Below the pieces are notes generated by a model that was given only the letters and a program-made list of their open reading frames with translations, did no database searches and was not told the origin of the DNA. This document shows positions 14,896 through 27,642 of a stretch of DNA of 34,074 nucleotides, piece after piece. Origin of the DNA: Planctomycetaceae bacterium. GTDB taxonomy: Bacteria; Planctomycetota; Planctomycetia; Planctomycetales; Planctomycetaceae. A program made the position numbers and the translations under genes. Positions within the stretch are counted from its first letter, which is position 1; each line of letters starts with the position of its first letter. The DNA lies in assembly GCA_029259845.1 (NCBI GenBank), contig JAJDEI010000085.1, positions 1 to 34,074 on the forward strand, written 5' to 3'.

Positions 14896-16911
14896 TCATC
14901 GGTCCACGACCGCGAAGGGATGCGGCGGTTCGTGCTCGGCGGATTGCTGCGTGGTGAGCGGGTCGACCGCCGCCGTCTCGTCGAACCAGATCCATTCGTC
15001 GAACTGGTGGGGCAGGGACGCATGAAAGTAGTGGCTTTGGCGTTCCGTGTCGGGGCGATAGATCACGCCGATCGCCCGTTCCAGCCGCGCGGGCTCCAGC
15101 GCCGATTTGAGTGACGGTTTCTTTGACTTGGTCAGCGGCAGGAAAAACGCATCCATTTCGGCCAGATGCATCAGCCGCTCGTAACTGTCAGGGATCGACG
15201 GGCGCACTTGTTTGACCTGCATCGGCGCTTCCCATTCCGAGGCAGCGGCCACGGTGCCGTGGTCCGTGCCCTGGCCGATCGCATACACCGCGTCACCGAA
15301 TTCCTCGCGGCACAGTTGTCCCACGTTGAGTTGTCCCCGAATGCCGAACTGAGTCGCGGCGGCATTCCCCAAATGGGAGTTGTGCTCCCAGACGACCGCC
15401 TTGCTTCCGCTCCCGTAACGGTCCAGCAGCCGCTTGAGAGTGTCGAACATGTGGGTGTCGCGGTGATTCCACGATTCGTCCGATCCGTAGTACATGAGGC
15501 GATAGTACCGCTCCGCATCGGCCACGAGTTGGGCATTCAGTTGGGCATCGAACAGGTCTTCGCCGTTCTTGACCGCCGCTTCCGCGCGGCGTTGGGCCAT
15601 ATCGCGGAGCATCTGGACCACTTCGGTTTCGCAACTGCGGTACTGTCCGCTCAAAGCCGCCCTGCCATACGTGGCCGGATCCCCTTCCCAGGGGGTGAGG
15701 CAACCATAGCGTTCCCGCGCCACCGCCGCTGCGGCCGGATCGACGCGGTCGAGATAGTCCAACACGCAGTGAATCGAAGTGAACAGGCTGTAAAGATCGA
15801 GACCGTAGAACCCGGCCCGCCGCTCAGGGGACCGCTGATCGAGATTGAAATCCCGCAGCCAGTGAATGAAGTCGAGCACTTCGTGGTTCCGCCACATCCA
15901 GGTTGGAAAGCGGGCGAAGGCTTCCCAGTCGTGCGGCTCGTCGCGCTGACGGTGAGTGACGAAATCGTGAATTCGGTAGGCGTCGGGCCAGTCCGCCTCG
16001 ACGGCGACAAAATCAAATCCCTTTTGTTCCAGCAGCGCCTTGGTGATCTCGGCCCGCATGCGGTAGAACTCTGAGGTTCCGTGGCTCGCTTCGCCGATCA
16101 GGACGATGCGGGCATCGCCGATCCGTTTCAACAGAGGCTGCAAATCAGCAGTGTCGATCGACGAGAACGGTTCCGCTGCCTCTCGAATCATCTCCGGCAA
16201 GCTCAGCCGCGCCTTAGCCTCGGCCGTCGACATTGCCGGGAGAGCCTGCTCGTCCTCTTCCTGCCAGCCCGCCTCGCCGATCAAGGGAACGAAACGGACC
16301 GGCCCCAACTCTTCGCGCTCGAACTGATCGTCTCCGTGGCGTGTCACGCGCAGGAGCTGTTGGGAATCTTTCTCCGCCCCGACCGGGATCACCAGCCGCC
16401 CCCCGATGCGCAGTTGCTGGAGCAGTGCCTGCGGGACGCCTGGGCCACCCGCTGACACCAGGATCGCGTCGAACGGAGCGTGCTCAGGCCAGCCACGTGT
16501 GCCGTCTCCGCACAGGATGTGCACGTTGTCGTAGCCCAGCCGTTGGAGTCTTTCAGCGGCGGCCTCCGCCAAATCCGCGTGCCGTTCAATCGCGTAGACC
16601 TCGTTGGCGATTCGCGACAGGACGGCAGCCGCATACCCCGAACCGGCACCGACTTCGAGGACGCGATCAGTCGGTTTCAGGTCGAGCGCTTCGGCCATGT
16701 GCGCCACAATCAGCGGCTGCGAGATCGTCTGCCCGGAACCGATCGGAAGCGGGGCATTGCGATAGGCAAACTCGCGCAGTTCCTCGGTCACAAACTCTTC
16801 GCGAGGAACGACGCGCATCGCACGCAACACCACTTCGTCACGAACACCCAGATTGCGTAACTCGCTTTCAATGAGCCGTTCCCGTTGGACTTCAAAGTTT
16901 ACTCGTTGCAT
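14896..16911 (-). CDS. Fusion of protein-L-isoaspartate O-methyltransferase and erythromycin esterase-like domain
   Basis: A 671-residue two-domain protein. Residues 1-215 are a complete Pcm domain: PIGSGQTISQP at 56-66 and the SAM-binding VLEVGAGSGYAAAVL at 84-98; Pcm methylates damaged isoaspartyl residues so they can be repaired. Residues about 235-650 are an erythromycin esterase (EreA/EreB) domain: E274 and H277 in GEASHGT, R286, E305 in VEADW, and H510 and H513 in WEHNSH. These match the spacing of the catalytic set I recall for EreB (E43, H46, R55, E74, H285, H288), so the domain looks active. Similar fusions exist in other bacteria and are usually annotated by one domain only. There is no export signal. 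Real macrolide hydrolysis is unproven; many Ere-family proteins have other, unknown substrates. Confidence 0.92.
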   Translation of the reverse strand: MQRVNFEVQRERLIESELRNLGVRDEVVLRAMRVVPREEFVTEELREFAYRNAPLPIGSGQTISQPLIVAHMAEALDLKPTDRVLEVGAGSGYAAAVLSRIANEVYAIERHADLAEAAAERLQRLGYDNVHILCGDGTRGWPEHAPFDAILVSAGGPGVPQALLQQLRIGGRLVIPVGAEKDSQQLLRVTRHGDDQFEREELGPVRFVPLIGEAGWQEEDEQALPAMSTAEAKARLSLPEMIREAAEPFSSIDTADLQPLLKRIGDARIVLIGEASHGTSEFYRMRAEITKALLEQKGFDFVAVEADWPDAYRIHDFVTHRQRDEPHDWEAFARFPTWMWRNHEVLDFIHWLRDFNLDQRSPERRAGFYGLDLYSLFTSIHCVLDYLDRVDPAAAAVARERYGCLTPWEGDPATYGRAALSGQYRSCETEVVQMLRDMAQRRAEAAVKNGEDLFDAQLNAQLVADAERYYRLMYYGSDESWNHRDTHMFDTLKRLLDRYGSGSKAVVWEHNSHLGNAAATQFGIRGQLNVGQLCREEFGDAVYAIGQGTDHGTVAAASEWEAPMQVKQVRPSIPDSYERLMHLAEMDAFFLPLTKSKKPSLKSALEPARLERAIGVIYRPDTERQSHYFHASLPHQFDEWIWFDETAAVDPLTTQQSAEHEPPHPFAVVDR

Positions 16912-17345
16912 GATTACGGCCTTCGTATAACTCGTTTCGACTTTGGATCAGAGATTTCAGGGATAGGCGTCTGACTTCTGAAGGTTCTGTTCGGTGAGCG
17001 CTCGTCACCGCCAATCACATCCTTCTTGCAAACGTCCGAGAGATGGAAAGACGCGTTGACGTGAACGTGTTCTCGAATCGTCCGCTTGGGCTTCTGCGGG
17101 TTGTGTTCTTGCCGACAGAGCGCGCCAAGCCGCACAGATGTTTTCAACGACAAGTCGACAAAATCTGCTCCGAGCACGCCGGCGGCATCTGAGTGCGGGA
17201 TCTGAATACGGAGCATACCGGTCTTCCCGACCAATGCGTCGCCGGCCGTCTGCAGTCAAACTCCTGCAAACTTCGGACCGTCCCGCGAGCCGATGAGGCC
17301 GTCAGCCAACATTCGAGGTCGCTTTGCGATGCCGTCGCAGCCGCG
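16912..17345. other. Intergenic region with only a doubtful small frame
   Basis: Apart from the doubtful small frame at 16914-17216 there is no gene, repeat or clear terminator here. It lies between the 3' end of the flavoprotein gene and the 5' end of the Pcm-esterase gene, so it should contain the promoter of the latter, which I cannot pin down. Confidence 0.4.
16914..17216 (-). CDS. Possible small protein of unknown function
   Basis: A 100-codon frame from ATG 17216, with GGGAAG eight bases upstream, ends two bases before the start of the Pcm-esterase gene, a spacing typical of co-translated genes. The first 75 residues look protein-like (LRIQIPHSDAAGVLGADF, then an Arg/His-rich stretch), while the last 25 do not. 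I recognise no family. It could be a real short gene, a decayed one, or chance; codon use is mixed. Confidence 0.3.
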   Translation of the reverse strand: MLRIQIPHSDAAGVLGADFVDLSLKTSVRLGALCRQEHNPQKPKRTIREHVHVNASFHLSDVCKKDVIGGDERSPNRTFRSQTPIPEISDPKSKRVIRRP

Positions 17346-18476
17346 CTACATCGGGCTCAGAATCGGCGAGTTTGCAGACTCGCGATGGAGGAACCATCGG
17401 TCGAGCAGGATTTGTCGCGTGAACCTGCGCGACCTCAGCAGGGCGCGGGCCATCAAATGCCGCAGCATGGCCGCCAACGTTCCCGGACGCCCCATTCCCC
17501 GGGGTTCGCCAAACCGCTTCAGGATCCACCGCTCGTAGGGCTCAAGTTTGAGAGCGCGGAAGTCGCCGTGGCAGAGGGCGATCGTCCGCCCCGCCATGAT
17601 GCCAGACTCGATTGCCGGGCGAATGCCCTCACCGCTACGGGCATCCGCCAGGCCGGCTGAATCGCCAACGAGCAGCACACCCTCCTGCAGCAGAGGACGA
17701 CGTGCCCCATCGTAGAGCCGGTAGGCATGCCCATGCAGCCGCATCGGAATCTCACAGCAAACCTTCCCTTGATCTTGTAGGATCCTGCGGAGATCACGGA
17801 TGTCCTGTTTCAATCGGTGCGAATCGGTGTGTCCCAAGCCGATGTTGAGAAAGTTCCCCTTACGGAAGCACCATCCGTAACCGTTGAGGTCCGGGCAAAA
17901 CAACAGCTCCGGGGTCTGGGCGTCGACCGTCCCCCGGGCAAGCTCCGCTTCGCTGACTTCAAACTCGATCTCCTGTGCGGCGACGAGCGGTGAGCCGGAT
18001 TGGTCTGGAAACCCGGTCAGCCGCGCGACCGGGCAGAAGTGCCCGCCCGCACCGACAAGCATCCGAGCACTTATCTCACCATTGACGACCCAGCGGTCGC
18101 CTTTGCGTTCGATGACTTGCACGGGCTGTCCGGTCAGCAACCGAGCGGCGCAGCGATTCAACAGGTAGTGGTCGAACTCACACCGCCGGATGCCGTAACT
18201 GACGAGTTGTCCGTAGTGCGTCTCGACCTGCGCCGCCCCCAGCAGACCGGTGCGAAAACCGGTGATCGGTTGCATCGTGCGACCGTCCGCATACTCATCG
18301 GCGTCGATCTGCAACAGGTTGAGCACCGGGGGAGTGATCCAACCGGCACATGTCTTGTCCCGCGGAAACTCGCGTCGGTCCATGACGGCGACATCGAGGC
18401 CCGATGCCCTGAGTGACCATGCGCACGACGAGCCGGCAGGGCCCCCTCCGACGATCAACACATCGACATGCTGCAT
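17346..18476 (-). CDS. FAD-dependent geranylgeranyl reductase-like oxidoreductase
   Basis: A 376-residue flavoprotein starting at ATG 18476; the frame is open for 72 more codons but the dinucleotide-binding fold begins right after this ATG (VDVLIVGGGPAGSSCAW, 4-20). Further marks are RDKTCAGW near 39-46, which is the PxxKxCGG-like segment of geranylgeranyl reductases, and the second FAD motif VGDSAGLADARSGEGI near 290. Enzymes of this group reduce isoprenoid or other double bonds in lipids, or act as halogenase and hydroxylase relatives. It follows the cyclopropane synthase-like gene after 85 bases in the same direction, so a shared role in modifying membrane lipid chains is a fair inference. 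Confidence 0.88.
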   Translation of the reverse strand: MQHVDVLIVGGGPAGSSCAWSLRASGLDVAVMDRREFPRDKTCAGWITPPVLNLLQIDADEYADGRTMQPITGFRTGLLGAAQVETHYGQLVSYGIRRCEFDHYLLNRCAARLLTGQPVQVIERKGDRWVVNGEISARMLVGAGGHFCPVARLTGFPDQSGSPLVAAQEIEFEVSEAELARGTVDAQTPELLFCPDLNGYGWCFRKGNFLNIGLGHTDSHRLKQDIRDLRRILQDQGKVCCEIPMRLHGHAYRLYDGARRPLLQEGVLLVGDSAGLADARSGEGIRPAIESGIMAGRTIALCHGDFRALKLEPYERWILKRFGEPRGMGRPGTLAAMLRHLMARALLRSRRFTRQILLDRWFLHRESANSPILSPM

Positions 18477-18561
18477 GATCGGACTCCTGCGAAGTGACAG
18501 CCATGCGGACTGGACGAACAGAAAGCAAAGCCGGACGGGTTGTCCGCTCCCTGCGGCCGGT

Positions 18562-19869
18562 TCATGACGGGCCAGGACGCAACGGATAAAGATGGTCGCG
18601 GGTTCGCGGCAAGTCGTTATTGATTGCCGGTGCAAACAGGATCTGGAACAACTGCAGGCCGCCGGCCTCAAATGTGGCGACGGACGCGGCAAGGTAAAGC
18701 CGCCACATGCGGACGAATTTCTCGTCGAACATTTCGCGAACGGCGTCGGAGGACTGCTCGAAGCGTTTCAACCAGTGACGGAGCGTCTTTGCATAGTGCA
18801 ATCGCAGGTTTTCGACGTCGAGGACACTCATTCCGGACGGCTCAAAGATCGCCATCGCCTCACTGAGGGCCGGTGGCTGCCCCCCGGGGAAGATTCGCTG
18901 CTCGGTCCAGCGGTCGATCGGCCGCGGCCGGTTGAGACCGATCGAATGGATCAGTCCTCGCCCCTGGGGCGCGAGGCAGCTCTTGATGATCTTCCCGAGC
19001 TTTCGGTAATGCTCGGGACCGACATGTTCGAGCATGCCCACGGAAACAAACACGTCGCACTCTCCGCGGATCTGCCTCCAATCCGCCTCGACGAACGTGA
19101 CGGCGTCGCCAAGCCCTTCTGCCGTCGCCCGTGCTCGCGCAAAGGCGAGTTGCTCGCGGGAAATGTTGTAGGCGGTCACCCGCGCACCGTAATTCCGCGC
19201 CATATGCAAAGCAAACGAACCCCATCCGCAACCCGCCTCAATGACGCGGTCGCCCGGCTTGAGGCACAGTTTTCGGCAGATGTAGTCCATCTTGGCGACC
19301 TGTGCTGCTTCGAGCGACATCTCCTCCGACTCGAAATAGGCACACGTATAAAGCAGTTGCTCGTCCAGCCAAAGCTGGTAAAAGTCGTTGCCCAGGTCGT
19401 AATGGTGATGGATGTTCTCGCGGGATGCTTTGAGCGAGCGTGCATGTCCGGTGGCCCAGGAGAGGAATCTCTCCAGCCGAGGACGCGGCAACCGATCGGC
19501 CATCGCCGCAAACACTGTTTGGATCAACTCGGTGAGGTCGCTGTCGGTCGTGATCCGTCCTTCCACGTAGCCGTCCGCAAACTCGAAATCCGGCTGAACG
19601 AAGAGTTTCCACAGCGTGCGGCGACCGGCCACATGGACACGGTATTTCACCAAGTCCGGCTGTGTGCTCACAGATTCGCCATCCCACAATTCCACCTCGA
19701 TCGGGGGATTTCCGATGGCTTGGAGGGCGCGCCTCAGAAACCGTCGTTCCAGTGCCGACGAGGCGACCGAGGATTCAGCCGCAGGGGTCGGACCACCGTT
19801 GGATGGCCGCAAGTCTCGGTGGGTGACCTTGGGACTCCGATCGTTCGTCGAAACGGTTTTCGTGGGCAC
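18562..19869 (-). CDS. Cyclopropane-fatty-acyl-phospholipid synthase-family methyltransferase
   Basis: A 435-residue SAM-dependent enzyme of the CfaS family, which adds a methylene group across the double bond of phospholipid acyl chains, or in some relatives a methyl group. It shows the family order: HHYDLGNDFYQLWLD at 155-169, YTCAYFES at 174-181, the SAM site VIEAGCGWGSFALHMA at 209-224, and GMLEHVGPEHY, whose glutamate corresponds to the bicarbonate ligand of E. coli Cfa. The N-terminal 40 residues are a variable tail. The start is GTG at 19869 with GGGAG seven bases upstream. It is divergent from hsp20-lon and probably in one operon with the flavoprotein gene downstream. Confidence 0.92.
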   Translation of the reverse strand: MPTKTVSTNDRSPKVTHRDLRPSNGGPTPAAESSVASSALERRFLRRALQAIGNPPIEVELWDGESVSTQPDLVKYRVHVAGRRTLWKLFVQPDFEFADGYVEGRITTDSDLTELIQTVFAAMADRLPRPRLERFLSWATGHARSLKASRENIHHHYDLGNDFYQLWLDEQLLYTCAYFESEEMSLEAAQVAKMDYICRKLCLKPGDRVIEAGCGWGSFALHMARNYGARVTAYNISREQLAFARARATAEGLGDAVTFVEADWRQIRGECDVFVSVGMLEHVGPEHYRKLGKIIKSCLAPQGRGLIHSIGLNRPRPIDRWTEQRIFPGGQPPALSEAMAIFEPSGMSVLDVENLRLHYAKTLRHWLKRFEQSSDAVREMFDEKFVRMWRLYLAASVATFEAGGLQLFQILFAPAINNDLPRTRDHLYPLRPGPS

Positions 19870-20376
19870 AGGATTCTCCCGGTTGCGAAGCTGGTGAGCG
19901 TCTTCCTCTCTTCCTCAGACGACCGCCGAGCCGCCCTGCCCGGGTCATGGTTGTTCTGCGATCGAAATCCCGCCGTCGGCGAAGCATGACGCTCCGACAG
20001 TCATGGCCCCTGTCGCACACCTGTGCGTCATTGTCCCAAGGTTGGGCCTCGTAAGTGACTGCTCAGTCTTGCCAGTGCAATCCTGCACATTGTGTGCGCG
20101 GACTGTTAGTGCAAACGGCTTGCCAAGCGATCTCAAAAAGTCGAGGCCGATCATCATGGATGCACGCGCGGATTTCGGTGCCCCTGCTTGGCCAGGGCAA
20201 ACGTGTTTTTCACAATAGGGGAATTGCCGGCGTTTCGCGGTCGGCGATGCCTCCTGGCTAACAGGTGTCACGGATTGAAGTTAGCCCGGAGCCAACGGCG
20301 ACGGCCGACGTCGGTGAAACACCCCAACTTCAACAAAACGTTTGCCCAGACTGCTTGCCCGTCCAGACTAGTAATC
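19870..20376. other. Divergent regulatory region between cfa-like and hsp20-lon genes
   Basis: No convincing gene lies here. It contains a perfect palindrome CGCACA-CC-TGTGCG at 20014-20027, a weaker relative GCACA-TTG-TGTGC at 20085-20097, and an inverted repeat GGCTAAC (20256-20262) / GTTAGCC (20280-20286) with 17 bases between, a plausible activator or repressor site. No CIRCE element (TTAGCACTC-N9-GAGTGCTAA) is present. Confidence 0.5.
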
Positions 20377-20390
20377 GGCACGGCTGTTGC
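20377..20390 (+). promoter_or_regulatory. Sigma-54-type promoter of hsp20-lon
   Basis: GGCACG-GCTG-TTGC matches the -24/-12 consensus (TGGCACG-N4-TTGC) with the invariant GG (20377-20378) and GC (20389-20390) ten bases apart. The expected start point near 20402 leaves a leader of about 38 bases before the hsp20 ATG at 20440. Confidence 0.6.
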
Positions 20391-20439
20391 GGAGAGTATG
20401 GGGACACACACGCTCCGGCAAACGAAAAGGCCAGGACTG

Positions 20440-20799
20440 ATGAGAAACCCGATGCGCCGCTTGGAAACGCTGTTGCCGCGGCAGTCCTATGCCACGCGTT
20501 GGCAACCGGCCGCTGACGTCTACCGCATGCAGGACGGCTGGCTTGTGAAGGTTGAGCTGGCCGGAGTGCGGCACAACGAATTCCAGCTCGAGTTGGCCGG
20601 CCGGCATCTTGTCCTGCGCGGCCGGCGCCGCGACTGGCAGATTCGTGACACGGGGGAATGCCAATCGCTGGAGATCATCTATGACGAGTTCGAGCGGCGT
20701 TTCGAGTTTCCCATCGATCTGTCAACGGCCAGTGTCGACACGGATTATTCCGACGGCATGCTGATCATCCGGATCCGGCAAGAGGGCAATCGGCCATGA
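20440..20799 (+). CDS. Small heat shock protein, Hsp20/alpha-crystallin family
   Basis: A 119-residue ATP-independent holdase that binds unfolding proteins. The alpha-crystallin domain starts at WQPAADVYRMQDGWLVKVELAGVR (21-44), continues through the beta strands with LAGRHLVLRGRRRDW, and ends in GMLIIRIRQE, with only a short N-terminal arm and a minimal C-terminal tail. I chose ATG 20440 because it follows the predicted sigma-54 start point and has AGG/AAGG upstream; an in-frame ATG at 20398 would add 14 residues. The stop overlaps the lon start by ATGA, so holding and degradation of damaged proteins are co-expressed. Confidence 0.9.
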   Translation: MRNPMRRLETLLPRQSYATRWQPAADVYRMQDGWLVKVELAGVRHNEFQLELAGRHLVLRGRRRDWQIRDTGECQSLEIIYDEFERRFEFPIDLSTASVDTDYSDGMLIIRIRQEGNRP

Positions 20800-23141
20800 G
20801 CAACCTGCAGACGCTGCCCGTGCTCCCATTGAAAAATGCGGTTCTGTATCCGCACACCATCGCCCCCCTTGCGGCGAGCCGAGTGATCTCAGTGCAGGCC
20901 ATCGAAGCGGCCGCGACCAGCGAAGAGAAAGAACTCGCGGTATTCGCCCAACGTGATGCGAGCCAGGATGCCCCGGCGGCCGACGGGTTGTTTCCTTTTG
21001 GCACGCGAGCCGTCATCAAGCGCATGGTGCGGGACGGTGACGGGATTCAACTCATCGTGCAAGGTGTCGAACGAGTTGCTTTGAGCCGCGTTCTGGAAAC
21101 CGAGCCCTACCTGAAGGCCGAAGTCGAGCCAAAGCCGTTGGTGCCCGACGAAGGGCCGGAGGTGGAAGCGCTGCAACGCCAGTTGCTCGAGTTGGGTGCG
21201 AAGATCCAGGAGCTGTCCCAGTCGGCCAGGCTGATCGACTTCAACAGTCTCGTGCAGCAACTCGACAACCCGCTGCAACTGGTCTATCTCCTGGCTTCCT
21301 TCGTCAGTCTTGATTTGGAGAAAGCGGAAGCGATCCTGGAAGCCCCGTCCCATCTGGAGGCGATGAAGCGGCTACATGAGAACCTGCAGCACGAGGTGCT
21401 GATCCTGGAGCTGCAAAGCAAGATCGTGACTCAGGCAAAGTCGGAAATCAGCCGCGATCAGCGGGAGTACTTCCTGCGTCAGCAATTGCGAGCCATCCAG
21501 GAAGAACTCGGCGAGAGCGATCCGGAGACCGCGGTCACTCAGGAGCTCAAGGAGCAGATTCGACAGGCTGAGCTTCCCGATGAGGTCCGCCAGGAATGTG
21601 ACCGGCAATTAACGCGACTGGAAATGATCCCTTCCGCCTCGCCGGAACACCAAGTCGTCCGGAGCTATCTGGAGCTTGTGCCCGAACTCCCCTGGAATAC
21701 CCTGACGGAAGACCATCTCGATCTCAAACGGGCTCAGCAGATTCTGGACGAGGACCACTACGGCTTGGACAAGATCAAAGAACGGATCATCGAGCATTTG
21801 GCCGTGATGAAGCTCAACCCGCACGCACATGCGCCCATTCTGTGCTTTGTTGGGCCGCCCGGCGTCGGCAAAACGTCGCTGGGAAAGTCGATCGCGCGGG
21901 CGTTGGGCCGCAAGTTCGAGCGGTTCAGCCTGGGGGGCCTGCATGACGAGGCGGAACTGCGGGGCCACCGACGCACGTACATTGGGGCCATGCCGGGCCG
22001 CATCATCCAATCCATGCGTCGTGCCGGGGCGCGGAATCCCCTGCTGATGCTGGACGAAGTCGACAAACTGGGGCACGATTTTCGGGGTGACCCGGCAGCC
22101 GCCTTGCTGGAAATCCTCGATCCGGCTCAGAACGACACGTTTCGCGACAACTACCTCGACCTGCCGTTCGACCTCTCGAAGGTGTTCTTCATCCTGACGG
22201 CCAACACGACCGACTCGATCCCGCGGCCTCTGTTGGACCGGGTCGAACTGATTCGCATCTCCGGCTATACCGATGAAGAAAAACGGGAGATCGCCCAACG
22301 GTACCTGCTGCCCCGCCGCCGTTCCGAGGCGGGCCTCACTGAGGAACAACTCGTTGTCCCTGATGAGACAATGATGCACATCATCAACCGCTATACGCGC
22401 GAGAGCGGGGTTCGCGAACTGGAACGGGTGCTCGGCAGTCTGGCGCGTAAAATGGCCCGGCGCGTGGCGGAGGGCGAGGCACCATCGGCAACCGTCCACG
22501 TGGACGGCCTGCGAAACCTGTTAGGGAAAGAACGCTTCTTCATGGAAGAGGCCCGCCAGAAGCTGCCGGCCGGAGTGGCCACCGGCCTGGCATGGACCCC
22601 GTTCGGCGGAGACGTGCTCTACATTGAAGCGATCCGCCTGCCCGATGGCGAAAAACTTCGCATCACCGGGCAGTTGGGATCGGTGATGCAGGAGTCGGCT
22701 CAGGCCGCACAGAGCTACCTGCTCGCGCACGCCGGCGACCTGGGACTGGAGGACCACACATCGGGCGTGCATCTGCATGTGCCGGCCGGTGCCGTCCCCA
22801 AAGACGGGCCGTCAGCGGGCGTCACGATCGCCGTGGCGATGGCCTCGCTGTATGCGGAAATCCCCGTGCGGGCCGATACGGCAATGACTGGTGAGATTAC
22901 GCTCAGCGGACTCGTTCTGCCGGTCGGAGGCATCAAGGAAAAGGTGCTCGCCGCCCGCAGGGCGGGGATCAAGCGGGTCATCCTGCCGCAGAGTAACGAG
23001 CAGGATCTCACCGACCTTCCGCCGCATGTCCGGGAGGAGATCGAATTTGTGTTGGCCGAACGGATTGAAGACGTCCTGGCCGCTGCCATTCCGCAACTCG
23101 CCGATCGGCTTCAGAAGGTGCCGGCCCAGGAATCCCGCTGA
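20796..23141 (+). CDS. lon: ATP-dependent protease La (Lon)
   Basis: A complete 781-residue LonA protease for removing misfolded and regulatory proteins. It has the N-terminal substrate-binding LAN domain (VLPLKNAVLYPHTIAPL at 9-25), a coiled linker (about 190-260), the AAA+ module with Walker A GPPGVGKT at 353-360 and Walker B LLMLDEVDK, and the C-terminal protease domain with catalytic Ser673 in PKDGPSAG and Lys716 in GGIKEK. The 43-residue gap from Ser to Lys equals that of E. coli Lon (S679, K722). The ATG overlaps the hsp20 stop. It ends 64 bases before the convergent fusion gene. Confidence 0.97.
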   Translation: MSNLQTLPVLPLKNAVLYPHTIAPLAASRVISVQAIEAAATSEEKELAVFAQRDASQDAPAADGLFPFGTRAVIKRMVRDGDGIQLIVQGVERVALSRVLETEPYLKAEVEPKPLVPDEGPEVEALQRQLLELGAKIQELSQSARLIDFNSLVQQLDNPLQLVYLLASFVSLDLEKAEAILEAPSHLEAMKRLHENLQHEVLILELQSKIVTQAKSEISRDQREYFLRQQLRAIQEELGESDPETAVTQELKEQIRQAELPDEVRQECDRQLTRLEMIPSASPEHQVVRSYLELVPELPWNTLTEDHLDLKRAQQILDEDHYGLDKIKERIIEHLAVMKLNPHAHAPILCFVGPPGVGKTSLGKSIARALGRKFERFSLGGLHDEAELRGHRRTYIGAMPGRIIQSMRRAGARNPLLMLDEVDKLGHDFRGDPAAALLEILDPAQNDTFRDNYLDLPFDLSKVFFILTANTTDSIPRPLLDRVELIRISGYTDEEKREIAQRYLLPRRRSEAGLTEEQLVVPDETMMHIINRYTRESGVRELERVLGSLARKMARRVAEGEAPSATVHVDGLRNLLGKERFFMEEARQKLPAGVATGLAWTPFGGDVLYIEAIRLPDGEKLRITGQLGSVMQESAQAAQSYLLAHAGDLGLEDHTSGVHLHVPAGAVPKDGPSAGVTIAVAMASLYAEIPVRADTAMTGEITLSGLVLPVGGIKEKVLAARRAGIKRVILPQSNEQDLTDLPPHVREEIEFVLAERIEDVLAAAIPQLADRLQKVPAQESR

Positions 23142-23205
23142 CGGATCCCCTCCCACGATCCCTGCCCGGCCTGCGACCGCCGCCGCGGACGAAGACCGCC
23201 GTCCT

Positions 23206-27480
<4,275 letters not shown>

Positions 27481-27642
27481 GCTGCACTCCAAACCAAATT
27501 CAAGACACGTCGGCTGTGCGTCAGAAGCAAACAGTGCCTCTCGACAATCGGACAAGACGTGCGCTGGATGTTCTGCTCACTTGTCAAAACTCATCACTCA
27601 CCGGGACAGGCCGTACTCCCTGCCAGCCGTTCTGCTTCCCGG

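Noticed and set aside
18592..19989. 465-codon plus-strand open frame
   Set aside because: Antisense to the cyclopropane synthase-like gene, whose SAM and active-site motifs are intact.
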